Shown: positions 1 to 5,645, counted from the stretch's first letter. The stretch: 7,086 nt of DNA from DHVE2 group archaeon (GCA_015520985.1 WAOY01000056.1:1-7086); one strand, 5' to 3'. The notes: a model not told the origin generated them from the letters alone. Made by a program: numbers and translations.

Positions 1-1608
1 CAGGACCAGGTGAACGTCCTGAGAGCGGTGAGAGGGGGAGAGGATAAAATATACGTGATAACCGCAGACAGGGGGAGGGGAAAGAGCAGCGTCCTCGGCA
101 TCCTCACGGGGATGCTCATAGCGGAATCTCGCGCAAGGCGCATCGGAGTGACCGCGCCTGACCCCAACAACCTCCGGGAATTCTACCGATTCCTGTCACT
201 CACCCTCGACCGCCTGGGCGTGAAACATGAGAGGAAGAAAAACACCGTGTTCGGAAAGAAGTTCTTCGTGGAGTTTAGGAATCCAGCGGAGGTATCGGCA
301 AAGAAGTACGACCTGCTCATAGTTGACGAGGCCGCGGGGATCCCTGTGCCAATACTTCTGAAGTTCACTAGGGCGAAGAGGGTCGTTTACTCCACCACCG
401 TCCACGGGTACGAGGGGACAGGCAGGGCCTTTGCCATTCGCTTCCTGGGTGAAGTTAAGAAGAGGGGAAAGGTCAGGGAACTGGAGATGAGGGAGCCCAT
501 AAGATACGCCTCGGACGACCCCGTGGAGAGGTGGATATTCGACACCCTCCTCCTCGATTCAGAACCTGCGGAGATAGGGGATGTGGATATATCAAAGCTG
601 GAGTACAGGAAGTACAGGATCGAGGATCTCCTGGAGGACGAGGAGAAACTGAGGGAGTACTACGGCATATTCGTGCTTGCGCATTACCGCAACAACCCCA
701 ACGATTTCGGGATAATATGCGACGCCCCCAATCAGGAGATAAGGACCCTTGAGTATGGTGGCCACGTGGTGTGCTCCGTGCAGCTCGCCAGGGAGGGAAA
801 CATTGAGGACTTTGCCAGGGACATGTACTTCGGTGAGGTCCCGCCGGGGAACATAATACCAGACGTGGTGATCAAGCACTACAAGAACATGGACTTCGCG
901 AGGTACCGGGGGTTGCGCATAGTGCGCATAGCGACGCACCCATCACTAATGGACCGTGGCATCGGGAGCAGGATGCTGGAGTTCCTGGCCAGGGAAGAGG
1001 CGGACTGGATCGGCTCCTCCTTCGGCGCCACTCCTCGTCTCCTCAGATTCTGGCTCCGCAACGGATTTGCGGCAATTCACATTTCCCCCAAGGTGAACGA
1101 GAAGACGGGGGAGCACTCCGTCATCGTGCTCAGGGCGATATCTCCCGATGTTAAGAAGATTGAGAGGGGCATCAGGAAGGACTTTGCCTCAAGATTCGTC
1201 ATATCCCTGGGGGACGTGCATTCATCCCTGGATCCTGAAATCGCGCGCCTCCTCCTGAACACTGCGCCCCGGAGGGGAAAGATCAAGCTGAGCGACGTGG
1301 ACTGGAAGAGACTGATTGCTTACGCCTGGGGGCCCGGAAACTACGAGGTAACGGTGGACGTGATTCACAGGATCGCATCGCAGTACTTCACCGCCAGGAA
1401 GGTCCCAAAGCTGAACGGGGAGCAGGAGAGAATTCTCATAGCGAAGGTGCTCCAGCACCGGCCATGGAAGGAGGCGGCGAGGACGGTTAACAGGGGCGAC
1501 ATGTACCTCGTAATTGAGATGAGGGAGATCATGAGGAAGTTCATAGGGGGTAAGTACGATGACGAGGTATCTGAATTTCAGCGAAGATTTCACGGAGAAG
1601 ATTCTTAG
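1..1608 (+). CDS. tmcA: tRNA/rRNA cytidine N4-acetyltransferase TmcA, C-terminal 535 residues (5' truncated by window)
   Basis: RNA cytidine acetyltransferase that uses acetyl-CoA and ATP to make ac4C. Bacterial TmcA modifies the wobble C of elongator tRNA-Met; archaeal homologues also acetylate rRNA and other tRNA sites. The reading frame is open from base 1, so the GTG at base 10 is not a start. The N-terminal domain, roughly 190-260 residues by family length, lies outside the window. Visible in order: Walker A loop ADRGRGKSS at fragment residues 22-30; Walker B/motif II DEAA at 109-112; a GNAT fold with the acetyl-CoA loop RGIGSR at 319-324, preceded by RIATHP; the family signature GATPRLLRFWLRNGF at about 342-356; and a C-terminal RNA-binding tail containing WGPGNYE and KVLQHRPWKEA. 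The stop is TAG at 1606-1608. The last 50 bases overlap the ASCH gene, suggesting translational coupling. No internal frameshift or missing key motif is visible. Family assignment is very secure; the exact RNA targets are inferred from the family. Confidence 0.96.
   Translation, partial: QDQVNVLRAVRGGEDKIYVITADRGRGKSSVLGILTGMLIAESRARRIGVTAPDPNNLREFYRFLSLTLDRLGVKHERKKNTVFGKKFFVEFRNPAEVSAKKYDLLIVDEAAGIPVPILLKFTRAKRVVYSTTVHGYEGTGRAFAIRFLGEVKKRGKVRELEMREPIRYASDDPVERWIFDTLLLDSEPAEIGDVDISKLEYRKYRIEDLLEDEEKLREYYGIFVLAHYRNNPNDFGIICDAPNQEIRTLEYGGHVVCSVQLAREGNIEDFARDMYFGEVPPGNIIPDVVIKHYKNMDFARYRGLRIVRIATHPSLMDRGIGSRMLEFLAREEADWIGSSFGATPRLLRFWLRNGFAAIHISPKVNEKTGEHSVIVLRAISPDVKKIERGIRKDFASRFVISLGDVHSSLDPEIARLLLNTAPRRGKIKLSDVDWKRLIAYAWGPGNYEVTVDVIHRIASQYFTARKVPKLNGEQERILIAKVLQHRPWKEAARTVNRGDMYLVIEMREIMRKFIGGKYDDEVSEFQRRFHGEDS
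1546..1551 (+). promoter_or_regulatory. Shine-Dalgarno-like site for the ASCH gene, inside tmcA
   Basis: GGGGGT lies seven bases before the ATG at 1559, within the tmcA coding sequence. An in-frame TAG at 1544-1546 closes the frame just upstream, so this ATG is the only available start before the ASCH active-site motif. The match to the archaeal GGAGGTGA consensus is partial. Confidence 0.4.
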
Positions 1609-1870
1609 TGGAGAGAAGAGGGCCACGCTGCGCCTCGGGATAAAGGACTACGAACCCGGGGAAGTGGTGATAATTCGTGCAGGTGCCCGGGAGATAGGCA
1701 GGGCCGTGATAAGGGAAGTGAGAATCAAGAGGCTGGAGGAGATAAACGACGAAGATGTCCGCATGGACGGGTTCGACGATATAGATGCCCTCATATCAGC
1801 GCTGGAAAAGTTCTACGGAGAGGTCAGGAAGGACGACCTTTTCACCCAGATAATCTTCGAGCTCATGTGA
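1559..1870 (+). CDS. ASCH-domain protein, candidate N4-acetylcytidine amidohydrolase (YqfB-like)
   Basis: A 103-residue single-domain ASCH protein (PUA-like beta barrel that binds RNA or nucleosides). The hallmark motif is G18-E-K20-R-A-T23-L-R25, followed by YEPGEVVII and a C-terminal acidic-Gly-Phe (D70-G-F72) plus a helix ending in FYG. E. coli YqfB, also 103 residues, hydrolyses N4-acetylcytidine using Lys21, Thr24 and Glu74. By my hand alignment Lys20 and Thr23 match the first two; Asp70 stands at or next to the Glu position. The start is firm: the frame is closed by a stop at 1544-1546, ATG 1559 follows a purine-rich site, and any start beyond tmcA's end would remove the catalytic loop. 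It overlaps tmcA by 50 bases and the convergent gene at 1863 by 8. Seen: ASCH motif and overlap. Inferred: amidohydrolase activity on ac4C. Alternative: a PUA-like RNA-binding protein without enzymatic activity. Confidence 0.85.
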   Translation: MTRYLNFSEDFTEKILSGEKRATLRLGIKDYEPGEVVIIRAGAREIGRAVIREVRIKRLEEINDEDVRMDGFDDIDALISALEKFYGEVRKDDLFTQIIFELM

Positions 1871-2387
1871 AGTACCCCAGTTCCGGTTCCTCCTCCTTTG
1901 TTCCCACCACGGAATCGCGTAGTTGCTTTACGCTGGAGTTAAACTCCTTGAATATCCTCCGTGCCCTCTCAACCTCGAGTTCCAGCCTCCTTATTCTCTT
2001 CTCCGCCGACGTGAGGCGCCTCAGGAGGAGGTCATGGTTCAGGGAGTTCACTAGGGAGAAGAAGTATCCCAGCCAAATCTGAGCCCGACCGTAGGACTCC
2101 ACGACCCTGGCCAGCACCGGGTACTCGTCGGAACTCGGCGGCGTGGATTCGTACATCTTCAGGACCCATGCCATGGCCTCTGTGTCCATGGTGAAGCCCT
2201 TGAAAAAGGAGGAGAGGCCCTCAACCCTCTTGCTTATGGATGCGAACCTCTTGAGGATGGCGAATACCCTGGCGTTGGGGTTTTCCCTCTTCGCCTCCTC
2301 CTCCAGGAGCGCACGCTGCAGATCTGTGAGGTACTGCATATCCCTCCCGTTTAGCGGGGCAACACGGGATGTTCCCCTCTCCACCAT
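1863..2387 (-). CDS. Unrecognised helical, probably coiled-coil protein
   Basis: I do not recognise this 174-residue protein. It has no signal peptide or clear membrane span and is rich in Leu, Arg, Lys and Glu. Residues about 15-65 look helical and basic (LQRALLEEEAKRE, ILKRFASISKRVEGL). Residues 100-118 are a moderately hydrophobic aromatic helix (IWLGYFFSLVNSL). Residues 120-160 show heptad-like Leu/Ile spacing (LLRRLTSAEKRIRRLELEVE), typical of a coiled coil. The tail is acidic (EEEPELGYF). The frame could start at a GTG (2402), but I chose ATG 2387 because the TATA box at 2409-2415 is centred about 25 bases upstream, which places transcription start at or beside that ATG. It converges on the ASCH gene with an 8-base overlap and is divergent from the CBS gene. 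The amphipathic character suggests a protein-protein or scaffold role; this is inference only. Confidence 0.75.
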   Translation of the reverse strand: MVERGTSRVAPLNGRDMQYLTDLQRALLEEEAKRENPNARVFAILKRFASISKRVEGLSSFFKGFTMDTEAMAWVLKMYESTPPSSDEYPVLARVVESYGRAQIWLGYFFSLVNSLNHDLLLRRLTSAEKRIRRLELEVERARRIFKEFNSSVKQLRDSVVGTKEEEPELGYFT

Positions 2388-2408
2388 GGTCAACAATCGC
2401 ACCCCTCT

Positions 2409-2415
2409 TATTTAA
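2409..2415 (-). promoter_or_regulatory. TATA box for the coiled-coil protein gene
   Basis: TTAAATA on the minus strand, centred about 25 bases before ATG 2387. This is the usual archaeal TATA-to-start distance and implies a leaderless mRNA. It makes ATG 2387 a better start than GTG 2402, which would lie upstream of the predicted transcription start. Confidence 0.55.
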
Positions 2416-2445
2416 GGGTTTCCCGGGTGAAATTTTTCGCAAAAG

Positions 2446-2453
2446 ATATTTAA
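2446..2453 (+). promoter_or_regulatory. TATA box for the CBS/zinc-ribbon gene
   Basis: ATATTTAA, centred about 31 bases before ATG 2481, predicts transcription start near 2475. That excludes the in-frame ATG at 2457, only a few bases from the box, and gives a leader of about six bases or less. Confidence 0.55.
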
Positions 2454-2480
2454 GGAATGATTCCCATCGTTTTTCCGGCG

Positions 2481-3035
2481 ATGGATATGCGGGACATAAA
2501 GGTGGACGAGGTTATGTCCAGGAACCCCCTTCAGATACCCGGGGACATGAGCATAAGGGAGGCCGCGGAACTTATGCGGAAAAGGGGCGTCAGCACGGCC
2601 CTGGTTGTAAGGGACGGGGCTCCGATAGGCATAGTGACGGACCGGGATCTGGTCACCAAGGTCCTCGCCGAGGGGATAGATCCGGACACTGTTAGGGCAA
2701 GGGACATAATGAGCAGCCCTGTGATAATGATCCCCCACGACGAGAGCATATCCACCGCGGCGCGGGTTATGAGCCGGAGAAAGATAAGGAAGTTGCCGGT
2801 TGTCAGGGATGGCGAGATAATAGGACTTCTCTCGGAGAACGATATCGTGAGGATAGCCCCGGACCTCATAGCGCTGGCGAGGGAGTACGCTGAGATGCAC
2901 AGGAACGGTGATTACCGGGAGGAGGTAAAGGAATACATCGCAGGCAAGTGCGAGGTGTGCGGGCAGTATTCCCTTAGACTCGTGCCATACCAGGGCTCGC
3001 TTGTGTGCCCAGAATGCTACGACAATTTGAGATAA
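2481..3035 (+). CDS. CBS-domain pair fused to a C-terminal zinc ribbon (TA0289-like)
   Basis: A 184-residue cytoplasmic protein. Two CBS domains occupy about residues 4-63 (VMSRNP ... GIVTDRDL at 50-57) and 71-128 (IMSSPV ... GLLSENDI at 115-122). Together they form a Bateman module, which in this family binds adenine nucleotides or related ligands. After a helical linker, a small ribbon has C157-x2-C160 and C176-x2-C179, which should bind one Zn or Fe. The same architecture was structurally characterised in Thermoplasma acidophilum TA0289, whose biological role is not settled. ATG 2481 was chosen over ATG 2457 because of the TATA box position; Met3 (2487) is another possibility. The stop TAA lies one base before the next promoter, and the V4R and LC7 genes follow on the same strand, which suggests a joint sensory function. 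No catalytic domain is present, so it likely acts through a partner. Confidence 0.9.
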   Translation: MDMRDIKVDEVMSRNPLQIPGDMSIREAAELMRKRGVSTALVVRDGAPIGIVTDRDLVTKVLAEGIDPDTVRARDIMSSPVIMIPHDESISTAARVMSRRKIRKLPVVRDGEIIGLLSENDIVRIAPDLIALAREYAEMHRNGDYREEVKEYIAGKCEVCGQYSLRLVPYQGSLVCPECYDNLR

Positions 3036-3036
3036 G

Positions 3037-3043
3037 TTTATAT
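3037..3043 (+). promoter_or_regulatory. TATA box for the V4R-LC7 gene pair
   Basis: TTTATAT begins two bases after the CBS stop codon. Its centre at about 3040 predicts transcription start near 3065. The V4R and LC7 genes therefore probably have their own promoter in addition to any readthrough from the CBS gene. Confidence 0.5.
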
Positions 3044-3073
3044 GCGATTAGGAAATTAGGAGACGTGATACCT

Positions 3074-3472
3074 ATGACGGAGATAAAGTTCAGCAAGGAA
3101 GAGCTGATTAAAATTAAGGAAGTGTACCAGGGGATAATGTCCTACGCTTCCATAGGCCTCTTCTTCAGGAGCGGTGAGATCATCGGCGATATCATCTCCA
3201 GGGACGTGCCCAGGGACACGTACTTTGAAAAGATAGGCGAGATACTCAAAGAAAAGGGATGGGTAGAGAGCATAGAGTTCGGCGAGAACGATGTGAAGGT
3301 GAAGGGCTCCGCGGAGGTCCACGAGTCAACCGGACCCACATGCCACATGCTCCGGGGTATCATAAGAAAGGTGTACGAGAGGTATTACGGGACCATAGTG
3401 AATGTGGACGAGGAGAAGTGTGAAAGCAAGGGGGACCCGTACTGCCTCTTCGTGATAAGCAAGATGGGGTGA
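3074..3472 (+). CDS. V4R-domain small-molecule-binding protein
   Basis: A 132-residue protein that is essentially one V4R (4-vinyl reductase) domain, a fold related to haem-NO-binding domains and used in archaea and bacteria to bind small hydrophobic ligands or metals. Visible family features are an N-terminal helix, FFRSGEIIGDI at about 31-41, a central helix-strand segment, STGPTCHMLRGIIRKVYE at about 85-102, and the C-terminal signature E114-K-C116-(x3)-G120-D-P-Y-C124-LFVI. Conserved Cys90, Cys116 and Cys124 may bind metal or ligand. ATG 3074 has GGAG 11 bases upstream. However, the TATA box predicts transcription start at about 3065, exactly at an in-frame GTG that would add three residues (V-I-P) and give a leaderless start; I cannot decide between them. 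It lies 38 bases after the CBS gene and 7 bases before the LC7 gene. The ligand is not identifiable from sequence. Confidence 0.85.
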   Translation: MTEIKFSKEELIKIKEVYQGIMSYASIGLFFRSGEIIGDIISRDVPRDTYFEKIGEILKEKGWVESIEFGENDVKVKGSAEVHESTGPTCHMLRGIIRKVYERYYGTIVNVDEEKCESKGDPYCLFVISKMG

Positions 3473-3473
3473 A

Positions 3474-3479
3474 GGGAGG
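3474..3479 (+). promoter_or_regulatory. Shine-Dalgarno sequence abutting the LC7 start
   Basis: GGGAGG lies directly against ATG 3480 with no spacer, which is unusual. The only in-frame start after the stop at 3456-3458 is this ATG. Translation may instead depend on coupling to the V4R stop codon, 7 bases upstream. Confidence 0.4.
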
Positions 3480-3746
3480 ATGTACTATGCCCTTATAAAG
3501 AGGGACGGGAGCTACATCGAAGGCGAGTTGCCCCCATCCCTCGAAAGGGATAAGTTCTGCATAATGTGCGCGGCCGCCTTCGGCGCGGGACTTACTGCGC
3601 ACAGGGAGTACGGGGACGAGGTGAAGGAGATCATAATAAGGGGAGAGAAGACCGACGTGATCATAGTACCTTATGAGGGGAACCTGCTCGCGGTGATCGG
3701 GGGCAGGGAGAACCTGGAAAAAGTGCTTGAAAAGCTCAAATCTTGA
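3480..3746 (+). CDS. Short Roadblock/LC7-like protein
   Basis: An 88-residue protein matching the Roadblock/LC7 (MglB-like) alpha/beta fold. It starts with a strand pair (YYALIKRDGSYIEGELP), then the central helix (residues 25-43, FCIMCAAAFGAGLTAHREY), then two strands (EVKEIIIRGEKTDVIIVP and GNLLAVIGG, about 48-75) and a final helix (NLEKVLEKLK). Family members dimerise and often regulate small Ras-like GTPases. This one is shorter than the usual 110-120 residues and lacks the N-terminal helix. It has an unusual C27-x2-C30 in the central helix. It follows the V4R gene by 7 bases, with its ribosome-binding site touching the ATG, so co-transcription with V4R is likely. Its 3' end overlaps the convergent TrmB-like gene by 11 bases. 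No GTPase gene is visible in the window, so a GTPase partner is inference. Confidence 0.75.
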   Translation: MYYALIKRDGSYIEGELPPSLERDKFCIMCAAAFGAGLTAHREYGDEVKEIIIRGEKTDVIIVPYEGNLLAVIGGRENLEKVLEKLKS

Positions 3747-4962
3747 ACGTATCCGCGATGAGATCCAGGGCTATCATCGCTTCCCTCTCTATCTCTCTGT
3801 TTTCTCCCGCGTTGACCGCCACGGCCACGACGTAGGTCTTGTTTCCGTAGTGGTATATCCTGTACTTTATTGGGCCCGTACCCAGCAGCATGTTCTTCCA
3901 GCGCCCGTCCACTATCGTGACACCGCGGTGATTGCGAACCTCGCCGAGCTGCACAGACGCGATCCTTATCTTGTCGAGGGTCATGTTTATCAATTCCTGC
4001 ACATCTGCAGGCACATCGTGGAGCCAGAAAACGGAGATGTAGCCCTTCGCGTTCATGAGAGGAACGTAGAATTCAACGTATCCCTCATCGTCCCACTGCT
4101 CGTAGTAGTGCACCCGTGCCTTTGCGGGCAGGTTCATCTGGAACTCGAAGTCCTCTATGCTCACGTTCTGGTACCTCTTCTTCATAACCTCGTAATCCAC
4201 GCCGAGCTCCCACACGCGGTTGAAGTAATCCAGCATGGTCTCCCGGGTGAAATCGTCGCGGATCAGAACGGAGCCCACGTACCTCTTGTCCTTTATGAGT
4301 CTGATGTAGACACCGTCGTCCGATATGGAGAAGAATCCCCTGGGATTGAGCATGTGCCTTATCTCCATGCCGTTGGATATAAGGAAGTCGTAGGCCTGGA
4401 AGTTCACTATGCCGCTTATGGGCTGTATGAGCTTTATCTTAACGCCCCTCTTGAGGGCGTCGAGCAGTGCGTTGTAGAACTCCATCTCGCTGTCGATGGA
4501 CTCGCTGTACGGGGTGATGAGGTAAAACATGCTCTTGACCCCGCGCAGGATCTCCAGGTGACTCAGGGGGTTGAGATCCTCCTTGCTGACCCAAACGTAC
4601 TCTTCTATATCTCCATAATCCTGGCGGGTGTAAAGCTGGGATAGCTGATCCAGGAGAAACTTGAGGCTGCGCTCCTTCGCCTCGAGATCTCTCTCCACGT
4701 TGTCCCTGTATGTCTTGTACAGGTTCATCAGGCCGATGTCGGGGGGTATGGCGGAGTACTTCACGGGCCTGCCAGGCTCCATGCGGACCAGGCCCTTCTC
4801 CATGAGGGAGCGGAGAACGTCGTAGCACCTCGGCCTTGGCACGCCGGAGGCTGCGCTGCACTCCGTTGCGGTCAGAAGGCCCTTTTCTAGAAGAACCATG
4901 TAGGCATCCGTCTCGTACTGGGTGAGGCCGAGGTCCTTCAGATAACGCCGTATCACATCCAT
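3736..4962 (-). CDS. TrmB-family transcriptional regulator with extended C-terminus
   Basis: A 408-residue DNA-binding regulator. Residues 1-70 form a TrmB-type winged helix (LGLTQYETDAYMVLLEKG, then SAASGVPRPRCYDVLRSLMEKGLV, then the wing GRPVKYSAIPP). Residues 80-112 are a charged helix likely to be the dimerising coiled coil. Residues about 118-265 resemble the phospholipase-D-like/sugar-binding region of TrmB proteins (ILRGVKSMFYLITPYSES, ALLDALKRGVKIKLIQP, RDDFTRETMLDYFNRVWE). About 140 further residues, 266-408, match nothing I recognise; this makes the protein longer than classical TrmB of about 340 residues. Start: ATG 4962, with TATA-like sequence 29-35 bases upstream and no upstream alternative with better signals. 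TrmB regulators usually sense sugars and repress or activate transport and sugar-metabolism genes; no sugar transporter is visible here. It converges on the V4R-LC7 unit, and the target is unknown. Confidence 0.85.
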   Translation of the reverse strand: MDVIRRYLKDLGLTQYETDAYMVLLEKGLLTATECSAASGVPRPRCYDVLRSLMEKGLVRMEPGRPVKYSAIPPDIGLMNLYKTYRDNVERDLEAKERSLKFLLDQLSQLYTRQDYGDIEEYVWVSKEDLNPLSHLEILRGVKSMFYLITPYSESIDSEMEFYNALLDALKRGVKIKLIQPISGIVNFQAYDFLISNGMEIRHMLNPRGFFSISDDGVYIRLIKDKRYVGSVLIRDDFTRETMLDYFNRVWELGVDYEVMKKRYQNVSIEDFEFQMNLPAKARVHYYEQWDDEGYVEFYVPLMNAKGYISVFWLHDVPADVQELINMTLDKIRIASVQLGEVRNHRGVTIVDGRWKNMLLGTGPIKYRIYHYGNKTYVVAVAVNAGENREIEREAMIALDLIADTFKI

Positions 4963-4986
4963 AGCAATTCGGTTAATGCAACCAAA

Positions 4987-5001
4987 GTATATGTATTTTA
5001 A
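4987..5001 (-). promoter_or_regulatory. TATA-like promoter of the TrmB-type regulator gene
   Basis: Two overlapping candidates on the minus strand: TTAAAATA (5001-4994) and TACATATAC (4995-4987), centred about 35 and 29 bases before ATG 4962. Either gives a leader of about ten bases or less. This AT-rich block sits in the 51-base gap between the membrane protein stop and the regulator start. Confidence 0.45.
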
Positions 5002-5013
5002 CGCAAAATCGCA

Positions 5014-5529
5014 TCATAAGATATCTGATTTCCCACCACAGAGGGAGAGGGCTTCCCTCAGCACCCTTAGTGATTCCTTGAACCTAATGTTGGTTCTGGT
5101 CCAGCACACATAGTACTTGAAGCCGAAACTCTTCACCAATTCAAGGGCTCTAACTAAATCACCCTCCGCGAGGAATATATACAGCCTTTTTAGGTATCTG
5201 AGCGTATCTATGCTGAAAGATGCCCCCACGATAGCACCAGCATCATTTTTACTCATCAGATCCCTCATACGCTGAAATTCATTCGTGTTGACCCTTCCAA
5301 CTATGTAAAGAGCCATAACGGTTGCTCCGTAAATACCTATGAGGGTGATTTTTGACTCATACGAAGTCTCAGTGGACAAAAGGGCAGGAATGAGGAAAAC
5401 ACCTATAAGGACGCAAAGAATGTAAAATGACCTCCTGTATCTGGGGATGTACCAATCCAAAAAGTCAATCAAAATATTGCGGTAAAAATCCAGAAGGGAA
5501 TCGCAATCAAGGCCCGCCCGCGAAGGCAT
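5014..5529 (-). CDS. Unrecognised two-helix membrane protein, directly downstream of tRNA-Thr
   Basis: I recognise no family for this 171-residue protein. An amphipathic N-terminus (residues 1-33, many aromatics) precedes two predicted membrane helices, about 34-51 (FYILCVLIGVFLIPALLS) and 61-79 (ITLIGIYGATVMALYIVG). A cytoplasmic-looking domain follows at 80-171, with helices such as TLRYLKRLYIFLAEGDLVRALELVKSF and basic segments. The gene is visibly AT-richer than its neighbours: 42-45% G+C in two 60-base lines I counted (5281-5400), against 53% in 5761-5820. ATG 5529 lies two bases after the tRNA-Thr 3' end; no closer Met exists, and the next in-frame Met is within the second half of the N-terminal region. 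No separate promoter can lie between the tRNA and this ATG, so the gene is probably transcribed through the tRNA. Function unknown; horizontal acquisition at a tRNA 3' end is possible but unproven. Confidence 0.7.
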   Translation of the reverse strand: MPSRAGLDCDSLLDFYRNILIDFLDWYIPRYRRSFYILCVLIGVFLIPALLSTETSYESKITLIGIYGATVMALYIVGRVNTNEFQRMRDLMSKNDAGAIVGASFSIDTLRYLKRLYIFLAEGDLVRALELVKSFGFKYYVCWTRTNIRFKESLRVLREALSLCGGKSDIL

Positions 5530-5531
5530 AG

Positions 5532-5605
5532 AGCCACCGGGGGGATTCGAACCCCCGACCTGCTGATTACAAGTCAGCCGCTCTTCCGGGCTAAGCTACG
5601 GTGGC
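5532..5605 (-). tRNA. tRNA-Thr, anticodon TGT
   Basis: A complete 74-base cloverleaf read on the minus strand: acceptor GCCACCG/CGGTGGC (7 bp), D stem GCTT/GAGC, anticodon stem GCTGA/TCAGC with loop CTTGTAA (anticodon TGT, reading ACA), five-base variable loop AGGTC, and T stem GGGGG/CCCCC with loop TTCGAAT. The discriminator base is T, as expected for archaeal tRNA-Thr. CCA is not encoded. No intron is present. A coding sequence starts two bases after the 3' end. Confidence 0.97.
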
Positions 5606-5630
5606 ACCGCAGGTGAATAAAGGGAGAGAG

Positions 5631-5642
5631 TTAAAAATTTTT
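5631..5642 (-). promoter_or_regulatory. AT-rich element: tRNA-Thr TATA box and possible T-tract terminator of the upstream gene
   Basis: On the minus strand this reads AAAAATTTTTAA, centred about 31 bases before the tRNA 5' end, suiting a TATA box with transcription start near 5610. It also begins three bases after the stop codon of the YdjM-like gene (5646), where a T-rich stretch could terminate archaeal transcription. Both roles are inferred from position and composition. Confidence 0.45.
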
Positions 5643-5645
5643 CCC

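Noticed and set aside
10..12. GTG that could start tmcA
   Set aside because: The frame is open to base 1 and lies just before the Walker A loop, so the gene simply continues outside the window.
2457..2480. ATG 2457 as start of the CBS gene, adding eight residues
   Set aside because: It lies only a few bases after the TATA box; transcription would begin downstream of it, and MDMRDIKV at 2481 fits CBS N-termini.
3727..4644. Long open frame on the plus strand across the regulator gene
   Set aside because: It mirrors the minus-strand TrmB-type gene, has an unnatural His/Val/Leu-rich composition, and no domain is visible.
4964..4979. Imperfect inverted repeat GCAATT-N5-AATGC next to the TrmB-type start, a possible operator
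   Set aside because: The arms are short and need a one-base bulge; such matches are expected by chance in AT-rich promoters.
5532..5605. tRNA-Thr as an attachment site for an integrated element
   Set aside because: I could not find a second copy of the tRNA 3' end or an integrase in the window, so it is kept only as a weak finding.
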